Source: Spirochaetales bacterium
Lineage (GTDB): Bacteria; Spirochaetota; Spirochaetia; Sphaerochaetales; Sphaerochaetaceae
Direction of reading: 5' to 3'
NCBI GenBank assembly: GCA_017632495.1
Contig: JAGBRG010000261.1
Span: forward strand, 1 to 14,919
Length of the DNA: 14,919 bases
Below, piece after piece: positions 7,492 to 13,361 of this stretch (position 1 is the stretch's first letter; every line of letters begins with the position of its first letter). The notes beneath the pieces were generated by a model, which ran no database searches, had not been told where the DNA came from, and worked only from the letters and a program-made list of their open reading frames with translations. The position numbers and the translations under genes are program-made.

Positions 7492-7500
7492 TGTTATATT
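7492..7500 (+). promoter_or_regulatory. Candidate extended -10 promoter for the GH13 gene
   Basis: TG-T-TATATT (7492-7500) matches an extended -10 (TGn plus five of six TATAAT positions). The start of transcription would fall near 7507, leaving about 33 nt of leader to the TTG start at 7540. No convincing -35 is visible. The site touches the -35 position of the divergent phosphatase promoter, so the two could interfere with each other. Confidence 0.35.
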
Positions 7501-7539
7501 TCCAGTGGTAGCCAAGCTTGAACCGAAAAGGAGTTTGTT

Positions 7540-9198
7540 TTGCCTGATAATAAGTTGCACTGGTGGCAGAAGACCATCGCTTATGAGATTTATGTAAAAA
7601 GCTTCAAGGATTCAAACGGGGATGGAATCGGGGATCTTAAAGGAATCACATCTGAACTTGATTATCTGAAAAAACTGGGAGTCGGTGCCCTCTGGCTTAC
7701 TCCGTGCTATGTCTCGCCTCAGGCAGATAACGGTTATGATGTTGCAGACTATTACAACATAGACCCTGCCTACGGAACCATGGCTGACATGGATGAATTA
7801 ATTGCAGAGGCCAAAAAGAGGGACATCCGTATTGTGATGGACCTTGTCTTCAACCATACATCATGTGAGAACGCATGGTTCAAGGAATCCCGTCAGAGCA
7901 GGGACAACGATAAGAGCGACTGGTACATCTGGACGGATAAGCCGACCAATTGGCGAAGCATCTTCGGAGGCTCTGCCTGGACGTATGATGAAAAGCGAGG
8001 CCAGTATTATCTTCACACTTTCTTGAAAGAACAGCCTGATCTTAACTGGAAGAATCCCAAGGTCCGTCAGGCTGTGATTGATGTAGCTAATTTCTGGGCA
8101 GACAAGGGAGTAGGCGGATTTAGGATGGATGCTGTTTTATACATCAGAAAGCCTGAAGTGTTCAAAGACGGAAAGCCTGATGCACAAGACGACATGGTGG
8201 CGATTCATAACATGACGGTGAAACAGGATGGAATTCTGGATTACCTCAATGAGTTTAAAACCAAAGTCATTTCAGGCCGTGATATGTTCACCGTAGGGGA
8301 AGCAAACGGGGTAACCGCAGCAGAGCTTCCTCAGTGGGTAGGAAAAGACGGAGTCTTTGACATGGTTTTTGAGTTCAGCCATACCCAGATAGACCTTCCT
8401 GATGAAAAGAACTGGAGCAGAAGACGATCTTGGACGCTTCCTCAGTGGAAGAGTCTGTTTTCACAAAGCCAGAAACAGATAGAAAAACTTTCAAATGGCT
8501 GGTACCCGATGTACCTTGAAAACCACGATATCGCACGTTCTGTAAGCCACTTTCTTCCAGACGGTGCACCTCGTGTTCAGGGTGCCAAGGCCCTAGCTGC
8601 TTTGCTTCTGACTATGCGCGGAACGCCTTTTGTCATGCAGGGGGAAGAACTGGGCTTTGTGAACGTAGCCTGGCCTTCTATTGATGACTATGACGATTGC
8701 TACTCAAAAAGCCATTATGAGTTTGCCATAAGCGAGGGCTACAGCAAGGAAGAAGCCTTAGAAGGTGTCCATCGTTTTTCCAGAGACAGCGCCCGAACTC
8801 CAATGCAGTGGAACGGCACCAAGAACGCAGGTTTTTCATCTTCAAAGCCATGGATGCCCATCCATGATGATTACAAAACCTTTAATGCGGAAGCAGAGAA
8901 AAACGACCCTGAGTCGGTTCTGAACTGGTATATCGCTCTTGCAAAGCTTAGAAAAGAACATTCTGAGCTCATAGACGGAGATTATGTAGATATCATGCCG
9001 TATGATGAACAGATTTTTGCCATCAGAAGGGAAAACAAAGAGAAAAAGGCTACAATTCTAATTAATCTGTCTTCACAGACTGCTTTCTACGATGAGAACC
9101 TTGTGAAAAATGCCGTTCAGATTGCCGGATCCGATGGTATGAGCACTAAGGGAAAACTTTCTCCGTATGAGGCTGTGGTCTTTGAGGAATGTATTTGA
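7540..9198 (+). CDS. GH13 alpha-glucosidase (oligosaccharide alpha-glucosidase type), TTG start
   Basis: 552 residues, the usual size for the GH13 oligo-1,6-glucosidase/alpha-glucosidase group. The start is TTG at 7540, six nt after a perfect AAAGGAG (7527-7533); no ATG fits nearby. All four GH13 regions are present: DLVFNHTS (101-108), GFRMDAVLYI (193-202, nucleophile Asp 197), TVGEANG (251-257, acid/base Glu 254) and LENHDIAR (326-333, Asp 330). A metal-binding loop (DSNGDGIGD, 24-32) and PMQWN are also seen. It should hydrolyse alpha-glucosidic bonds of small oligosaccharides in the cytosol, as there is no signal peptide. The residue after the nucleophile is Ala 198; known alpha-1,6-specific members have Val there, so alpha-1,4 or another linkage is more likely (inference). 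Trehalose-6-phosphate hydrolase is an alternative, but no PTS gene is nearby. No sugar transporter or regulator adjoins the gene. Confidence 0.93.
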   Translation: MPDNKLHWWQKTIAYEIYVKSFKDSNGDGIGDLKGITSELDYLKKLGVGALWLTPCYVSPQADNGYDVADYYNIDPAYGTMADMDELIAEAKKRDIRIVMDLVFNHTSCENAWFKESRQSRDNDKSDWYIWTDKPTNWRSIFGGSAWTYDEKRGQYYLHTFLKEQPDLNWKNPKVRQAVIDVANFWADKGVGGFRMDAVLYIRKPEVFKDGKPDAQDDMVAIHNMTVKQDGILDYLNEFKTKVISGRDMFTVGEANGVTAAELPQWVGKDGVFDMVFEFSHTQIDLPDEKNWSRRRSWTLPQWKSLFSQSQKQIEKLSNGWYPMYLENHDIARSVSHFLPDGAPRVQGAKALAALLLTMRGTPFVMQGEELGFVNVAWPSIDDYDDCYSKSHYEFAISEGYSKEEALEGVHRFSRDSARTPMQWNGTKNAGFSSSKPWMPIHDDYKTFNAEAEKNDPESVLNWYIALAKLRKEHSELIDGDYVDIMPYDEQIFAIRRENKEKKATILINLSSQTAFYDENLVKNAVQIAGSDGMSTKGKLSPYEAVVFEECI

Positions 9199-9231
9199 GC
9201 TTTCTGGTTGCCGATGATTAAGACGATGAGT

Positions 9232-9246
9232 ACATTATGGTATATG
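9232..9246 (+). promoter_or_regulatory. Candidate extended -10 promoter for the flavodoxin operon
   Basis: ACATTATGG is followed by TATATG (9241-9246), an extended -10 arrangement, with TTAAGA (9218-9223) as a fair -35 at 17-bp spacing. The leader to ATG 9273 would be about 20 nt. The 13 bases ACATTATGGTATA are identical to 1769-1781 before the glycosyltransferase. This suggests a separate promoter after the GH13 gene, although read-through from it is also possible because no terminator is visible. Confidence 0.35.
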
Positions 9247-9272
9247 ACTTGTGAGCCATAGGGGAGAAAACT

Positions 9273-9680
9273 ATGAAAGTTGCAGTTAGGTATTACACAA
9301 AGACAGGAAACACAAAGCGTCTTGCAGAGGCGCTTGCAAAGGCAGTAGGGGTAGAGGCCCTTCCTATCAGTGTTCCTGTGACTGAGAAAACAGACATCCT
9401 GTTTCTGGGAAATTCGTATTATGCATTCACCATCGATCCTGAGGTACGTGAGTTTATCAAAAACCTTGATAAGGACAAGGTTGCAAAAATCGTCAACTTC
9501 GGTTCGGCAGCCATGATGAATTCCACCATCAAGAAAGTCAGCGCCGAGGCCAAGAAGGTCGGCATTCCGGTAGACAGCCGTGAATTCCATTGCAAGGGCG
9601 AGTTTAAAGGCATCCACAAGGGAAAGCCTGATGAGAAGGATATGGAAGCTATCGCCGCATTTGCAAAAAGCATCATCTGA
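9273..9680 (+). CDS. Small flavodoxin-like protein
   Basis: 135 residues, slightly shorter than classical flavodoxins (about 140-170). It begins MKVAVRYYTKTGNTKRLAEA, whose TKTGNT (9-14) is the FMN phosphate-binding loop. ILFLGNSYYAFTIDPEVREF (about 52-71) corresponds to the second flavin-contacting loop, and VNFGSAAMM to the third. It should bind FMN and carry electrons as a low-potential partner in the cytosol. ATG 9273 follows a clear GGGGAG site. It heads a tight plus-strand set: the YjbR-MGMT fusion starts 2 bp after its stop, and a nitroreductase overlaps that in turn. The nitroreductase is another FMN protein, so a shared redox role is plausible, though no partner is proven. Confidence 0.9.
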   Translation: MKVAVRYYTKTGNTKRLAEALAKAVGVEALPISVPVTEKTDILFLGNSYYAFTIDPEVREFIKNLDKDKVAKIVNFGSAAMMNSTIKKVSAEAKKVGIPVDSREFHCKGEFKGIHKGKPDEKDMEAIAAFAKSII

Positions 9681-9682
9681 TT

Positions 9683-10321
9683 ATGAAAACAAGAGAGCAG
9701 GCTCTGAAATACGGATTATCCTTTGAGGATACTTATCTCGATGCACCGTTTCACGACAATAACTGGCAGCTTGTGCGCTTTAGAGGAAACGGCAGAGCCT
9801 TTCTCTGGACATATGAAAGGGGTGGTTTCATCAATCTCAATGTGAAGGTGGAGCCTGACAAGGCCTGGTTCTGGAGAGACGCCTACAGCTCGGTTATCCC
9901 TGGCTATCATCAGAACAAAGAGCATTGGAATACCATAATCCTTGACGGAAGCATTCCTGAAAAACACATCAAGATGATGATCCGTGATAGCTACAGGCTC
10001 ATAGCTGACAACCCGTCAAAGCGAATTTACGAGGCCGTAAGGAAGATACCCTACGGTCATGTGGCAACCTATGCTCAGGTGGCAGAGATGGCCGGTGACA
10101 GAAAGATGGCCAGGGCTGTGGGAAACGCCCTGCACAATAATCCTGATCCGGATACGATTCACTGTTTCAGGGTCGTGAATTCCAAAGGCGAGCTTTCAGG
10201 AGAGTTTGCCTTCGGCGGAGCCGGGGCTCAGGCAAAGCTTCTTGAGTCTGAAGGCGTTGAGGTTGTTGACGGCAGGGTGGATCTTAAAAAGTATCAGTTT
10301 AAAGAAGGGGAGAAAAAGTGA
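9683..10321 (+). CDS. YjbR/MmcQ-like domain fused to O6-alkylguanine-DNA alkyltransferase-like (MGMT/ATL) domain
   Basis: 212 residues. The first ~105 residues (REQALKYGLSFEDTYLDAPF, FHDNNWQLVRFRGNGRAFLW, then IPEKHIKMMIRDSYRLI) fit the YjbR/MmcQ family, a small fold with a suggested DNA-binding role. Residues about 111-195 match the MGMT DNA-binding domain: KIPYGHVATYAQVAEMAG (121-138, helix-turn-helix with flipping Tyr 130) and MARAVGNALHNNP (142-154, arginine finger Arg 144). Next is the active-site strand IHCFRVVNSKGELSG (159-173) and LLESEGVEV with the expected Glu. Normal MGMT has IPCHRVV; here the acceptor Cys 161 is kept, but Pro is His and the catalytic His is Phe 162. ATL proteins instead lose the Cys. 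So it may be a weak transferase or a lesion-binding sensor (inference). ATG 9683 comes 2 bp after the flavodoxin stop with no clear ribosome site, so translation is probably coupled. The stop overlaps the next GTG (GTGA). Confidence 0.85.
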   Translation: MKTREQALKYGLSFEDTYLDAPFHDNNWQLVRFRGNGRAFLWTYERGGFINLNVKVEPDKAWFWRDAYSSVIPGYHQNKEHWNTIILDGSIPEKHIKMMIRDSYRLIADNPSKRIYEAVRKIPYGHVATYAQVAEMAGDRKMARAVGNALHNNPDPDTIHCFRVVNSKGELSGEFAFGGAGAQAKLLESEGVEVVDGRVDLKKYQFKEGEKK

Positions 10322-11136
10322 ACTTTAAAGTAAAAGAATCAATTAAAGATAGAAAAAGCGTCAGAACTTTTGATGGACGCAGAATCAGTGATAAGGATAG
10401 AGAAGCACTGCTTAAGTGCATGCAGACAGTCAGAAATCCGTTCGATGTTCCGGTTGAATTCAAGCTTCTGAATGTAAACGAACATGGTCTTACAAGCCCG
10501 GTAGTAATCGGAGCTGAGGATTATATCGCAGCCAAGACTGCCCGTGGAAAAAACTTCGAAATGGGATACGGATACAGCTTTGAAACCGTCTGCCTTTATG
10601 CAAAATCTCTCGGAATCGGAACCGTTCTTCTGGCTTCATCGATAAACCGTAGCACTTTTGAGAAGGTTATGGACCTGAAGGATAACGAAGTGATGCCTTT
10701 GGCAACTCCGGTAGGCTATCCTGCACCCAAACGTTCCATAAGGGAAGTTCTGATGCGAAAGGGCATCAAGGCCGATTCCCGAATCGATTTTGATAAGCTG
10801 TTTTTTGATGAGTCTTTCAGTAAGGGCCTAAGTGCGGAAAAGGCTGGTGTCTTTGCAGATGCTCTTGAGATGCTCAGATGGGCACCTTCTGCTGTTAATA
10901 AGCAGCCTTGGAGAGCTGTTGTCTGTAAAGATACTGTTCACTTCTATGAGGCAAAAAGCCTAGGTGACAGTCCTCTCGGAGATCTTCAGAAAATTGATCT
11001 TGGTATTGGTCTTTCTCACTTTGACCTTACTCTCAAGGAAGAAGGCATCTCCGGACGGTTCTTTGAGAAAGACCCCGGCCTTGCGCATGAGGCTAATGTG
11101 CAGTACATCATTTCATTTGAGAAAGAAAGTCTATGA
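10318..11136 (+). CDS. TM1586-type nitroreductase family flavoprotein
   Basis: 272 residues, GTG start at 10318 overlapping the previous stop by 4 bp, with AAGGGGAG just upstream. Residues 1-50 (IKDRKSVRTFDGRRISDKDR) hold the nitroreductase FMN-phosphate motif RxSxR. The usual APSAxNxQPW motif is not next in line; it appears in the second half as WAPSAVNKQPWRAVV (188-202). DLGIGLSHFDLTL (227-239) follows. This split arrangement, two half-nitroreductase folds in one chain, is that of the putative TM nitroreductase family (PF14512, TM1586-like). It should bind FMN as a pseudo-dimer; substrates of the family are not established. It closes the flavodoxin/YjbR-MGMT operon. Its last 29 bp overlap the convergent esterase gene, and no terminator is visible. 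Confidence 0.88.
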   Translation: MNFKVKESIKDRKSVRTFDGRRISDKDREALLKCMQTVRNPFDVPVEFKLLNVNEHGLTSPVVIGAEDYIAAKTARGKNFEMGYGYSFETVCLYAKSLGIGTVLLASSINRSTFEKVMDLKDNEVMPLATPVGYPAPKRSIREVLMRKGIKADSRIDFDKLFFDESFSKGLSAEKAGVFADALEMLRWAPSAVNKQPWRAVVCKDTVHFYEAKSLGDSPLGDLQKIDLGIGLSHFDLTLKEEGISGRFFEKDPGLAHEANVQYIISFEKESL

Positions 11137-11983
11137 TAAGGGCGTTGGTGTCTATTCCTGTCACGCTTTCAGCTGACCAGGAATGACGCCCGTCTTTGAC
11201 ATAAAGAAACCAGACGTGCCTTGAGAAGTCACCGTATTCTGTTAGTGTGGAATCTTTCCCGATTTTTCTGACATCAGTACTCTCAAGGCCGTTTGCGTAA
11301 TAATCAATTACTTCTTCTATTGCAGGAAAGGCCGAGTATCTTGCGCTGTTGTCACTGTGCTTTGGGATGACATCATCCTTTTCTCCTGCAATCTGCAACA
11401 GGCTTGCTTTGCAGTCTTTTGGTCTGCTGTTCCATGTATTATCCGATATTGTCCCGGCTACTGAAATCACAGCAGAGAATGTGTCAGATGCCTCCAAAGC
11501 CAGACGATGACACATGAAGGCTCCGTTACTGAAACCTGCGGCAAAACATCTATTTGGATCTGTATGGTATTTATCCTGGATGAATGAAGCAAGGGTCTTC
11601 AGAAAGCCCACATCATCGTTACTGTCTTTTCTTCCGTTATGGTTCCATGAGGTTGCTGATGATGAATCTTTGGGATCCGGAGCTCCTGTGACATAGACCA
11701 CGGTGTAGCCGTTTGGGCAGGCTTTTTCATGAAAGAGGGTAGACTGTCTGAAGCTTTCAGCTGTTCCTCCTGCGCCCGGAAGCATGATTACAAGCGAAGA
11801 CCCTACGGGGTTTTCGGGAGTGTCCACTATAAAATCGTGCTTAACACCATCATACGTACATGCAAAATGGCCCGATGAGATGGTGACTATGTCTTCAAGG
11901 TTTTGTTTTGTAGTGGAACAACTGCACAGGCATAGCATAATTGCCATCACAGCAGCCATAAGACATATGGTTTTTCTTGTCAC
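11108..11983 (-). CDS. Secreted lipoprotein esterase of the PHB depolymerase/feruloyl esterase (LpqC-like) alpha/beta hydrolase family
   Basis: 291 residues, GTG start at 11983 with a strong GGAGGG five nt upstream. The N-terminus is a lipoprotein signal: basic TRK, hydrophobic ICLMAAVMAIML, then lipobox LCSC with Cys 22 as the lipidated residue. This puts the enzyme on the outer face of the membrane. The alpha/beta hydrolase core shows the oxyanion motif MLPGAGGTAESF (67-78), nucleophile elbow GFSNGAF (Ser 152), an acid residue in AGEKDDVIP (Asp 203 or 204) and DGRHSW with His 267. The family cleaves short esters, including acetyl or feruloyl groups on plant polysaccharides and polyhydroxyalkanoates. 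A role in removing ester decorations from dietary glycans is reasonable but unproven. It is monocistronic, convergent on the nitroreductase (29-bp overlap) and divergent from the nucleosidase-like gene. Confidence 0.9.
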   Translation of the reverse strand: MTRKTICLMAAVMAIMLCLCSCSTTKQNLEDIVTISSGHFACTYDGVKHDFIVDTPENPVGSSLVIMLPGAGGTAESFRQSTLFHEKACPNGYTVVYVTGAPDPKDSSSATSWNHNGRKDSNDDVGFLKTLASFIQDKYHTDPNRCFAAGFSNGAFMCHRLALEASDTFSAVISVAGTISDNTWNSRPKDCKASLLQIAGEKDDVIPKHSDNSARYSAFPAIEEVIDYYANGLESTDVRKIGKDSTLTEYGDFSRHVWFLYVKDGRHSWSAESVTGIDTNALIIDFLSQMK

Positions 11984-12002
11984 ACGAACCCTCCGTTTTT
12001 AT

Positions 12003-12030
12003 TCTCTAATACAATCAGAGTAAAAGTCAA
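12003..12030 (-). promoter_or_regulatory. Possible promoter of the esterase gene
   Basis: On the minus strand TTGACT (12030-12025, five of six -35 positions) is followed 16 nt later by TAGAGA (12008-12003), a poor -10. The placement, about 20 nt before the GTG start, is right, but the weak -10 keeps confidence low. Confidence 0.3.
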
Positions 12031-12052
12031 ACTTACAGGAAGCATGAGTTTG

Positions 12053-12081
12053 TTGCTTTTCTGAAATCTGTGGACTAAAAT
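12053..12081 (+). promoter_or_regulatory. Probable sigma70-type promoter for the nucleosidase-like/DUF3795 genes
   Basis: TTGCTT (12053-12058) and TAAAAT (12076-12081) are separated by exactly 17 nt. They sit such that transcription would begin about 15 nt before ATG 12103, giving a very short leader that just includes the AGAGGA ribosome site. Confidence 0.5.
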
Positions 12082-12102
12082 TTAAAACAGAGGACTTGTT
12101 TG

Positions 12103-12879
12103 ATGGGCTATAGGTCATATGCGATAATTATCTATGTCACTGAAACTGAGAAAGAGGCAGTCATGCGGATGTATGACTGGACGGATCTGCACATTGAAGG
12201 TGATGACCAGGCCTATATGGAAGCTTTTGTTCAGAGAGACGGAAGAAAGCTCAGGGTAATCAGTTCACAGCAGGATGAGATGGGTATGACGGCAAGTGCC
12301 GCCCTGACCATGAAGATGATCGGCCTCTTTGCTCCGGAATATGTGATCATGCCGGGTATTGCAGCGGGAACAGGGGATATCACCGCTTATTCCAATCAGG
12401 AATATGGTGATGTTCTTCTGGCCAGTTCCGTATGGAACTTCTCCAATGGAAAATACGTCTCACCAAATGAGGCGGAGATTGTCTTCGGAGAAGTTGGATT
12501 CAACCCACGACCCACTGTCGTAAACATCACAGGTGACTACCTGGATTTAATTCTTAGATACATCAAGTCTGATAAGAATGAGTATCTAACACACTTCGGG
12601 CCTCTTGCCAGCGGTACTGCTGTTGTGGCAAATAAATCCGTTCTGCAAAAGCAGGTAATGTCAGGTTTCAAGGAAACGGAAGGGGTTGAGATGGAAGGCT
12701 ACGGCGTAGCCTATGCAGCAACCCATGCAGTTAACCCTAAGCCCCATGTGATAATTGCAAAGAGCGTCTGTGATTTCGCAGATGAAAGAAAAGACGATAA
12801 GTTCCAGCAGTTTGCAGCCTACACAAGCTGTGGCTTGGTGAAGGACCTTTTGGATAAGGTTCTTGAATACACAGTCTAG
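12103..12879 (+). CDS. Nucleoside phosphorylase superfamily protein (MTA/SAH nucleosidase-like)
   Basis: 258 residues from ATG 12103. A TTG directly before it (12100) is also in frame, but the AGAGGA site (12089-12094) has the better spacing, 8 nt, to the ATG. Superfamily (PNP_UDP) marks: VIMPGIAAGTGD (81-92, the phosphate/ribose glycine loop), GVEMEGYGVAYAA (194-206, ribose-binding Met-Glu), and AKSVCDFADERKDDKFQQFA (219-238) whose Asp 224 fits the catalytic base position. Members cleave the N-glycosidic bond of nucleosides such as methylthioadenosine, S-adenosylhomocysteine, uridine or inosine. The sequence is far from housekeeping MTA/SAH nucleosidase and resembles the divergent nucleosidase-like domains found in signalling and immune proteins, so the substrate is open. 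No signal peptide is seen, so it is cytosolic. A DUF3795 gene follows 21 bp later, probably in the same transcript. Confidence 0.85.
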   Translation: MGYRSYAIIIYVTETEKEAVMRMYDWTDLHIEGDDQAYMEAFVQRDGRKLRVISSQQDEMGMTASAALTMKMIGLFAPEYVIMPGIAAGTGDITAYSNQEYGDVLLASSVWNFSNGKYVSPNEAEIVFGEVGFNPRPTVVNITGDYLDLILRYIKSDKNEYLTHFGPLASGTAVVANKSVLQKQVMSGFKETEGVEMEGYGVAYAATHAVNPKPHVIIAKSVCDFADERKDDKFQQFAAYTSCGLVKDLLDKVLEYTV

Positions 12880-12900
12880 TAAGAAACGGAGACAATCCAG

Positions 12901-13293
12901 ATGAAAAAGATAATAGCCGCTTGTGGAAATGATTGTGCCGCCTGCCCGAGGTATGTGGCTCACCCGTATGAAAAGACCGATGAAGAACTTCGCCATACTG
13001 CAGAGTTGTGGATGAAAATCGGCTATCGTGATCACGTGGTGACAAATGAAGAGATTTCATGTTTAGGCTGTAAACCGGAAAACTGGTGCAGATTCCATGT
13101 TGTCAAATGCTGCAATGACAGAGGAATCAGTACATGTGCCGAATGTCAGGATTATCCCTGCGACAACATGAGAGAATGCTTTAAAATCACAAAGTCTTTT
13201 GAACCAAAATGCCGTGAGGTCTGCACAGAGAAGGAATACCAGCAGCTTAAGACTGCGTTCTTTGAGAAAGAAAAGAATCTCAGCAATGATTAG
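12901..13293 (+). CDS. DUF3795 cysteine-rich protein
   Basis: 130 residues with 14 cysteines, most in CxxC or CxxxC groups: CGNDCAAC (8-15), CLGC (54-57), then Cys 63, 70, 71, 79, 82, 87, 93, 104 and 108 (including CAECQDYPC). The N-terminal pattern CGxDCxxCP and the central LGC/WC and CxxCxxYPC blocks are those of DUF3795. The function is unknown; the layout suggests zinc or Fe-S binding. ATG 12901 has GGAGAC about 8 nt upstream. It lies 21 bp behind the nucleosidase-like gene and probably shares its promoter. No membrane segment is seen. Confidence 0.85.
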   Translation: MKKIIAACGNDCAACPRYVAHPYEKTDEELRHTAELWMKIGYRDHVVTNEEISCLGCKPENWCRFHVVKCCNDRGISTCAECQDYPCDNMRECFKITKSFEPKCREVCTEKEYQQLKTAFFEKEKNLSND

Positions 13294-13300
13294 TCTGTGC

Positions 13301-13329
13301 TTTACTTTCGCTTACTTTCGCGTTAGAAT
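13301..13329 (+). promoter_or_regulatory. Candidate promoter for the AlbA_2/HATPase regulator gene
   Basis: TTTACT (13301-13306) and TAGAAT (13324-13329) are spaced by 17 nt, with transcription expected to start near 13336, about 25 nt before ATG 13362. The -35 matches four of six consensus positions and the -10 five of six. It overlaps the tandem repeat. Confidence 0.45.
13302..13321 (+). repeat. Perfect tandem 10-bp repeat (TTACTTTCGC x2), candidate operator
   Basis: TTACTTTCGC occurs twice head to tail (13302-13311 and 13312-13321). The period of 10 bp is about one helical turn, so both copies face the same side of DNA. The repeat covers the -35 and most of the spacer of the promoter proposed for the AlbA_2/HATPase gene, whose product ends in a winged helix. 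This is the position expected for a repressor site, possibly for autoregulation (inference). Confidence 0.5.
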
Positions 13330-13361
13330 GAATGAGAACGATGTGAAAGAAGGAGGCAGGC

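Noticed and set aside
9117..9617. Minus-strand open frame of 166 codons
   Set aside because: Spans the end of the GH13 gene and the flavodoxin on the wrong strand; both of those have strong family motifs.
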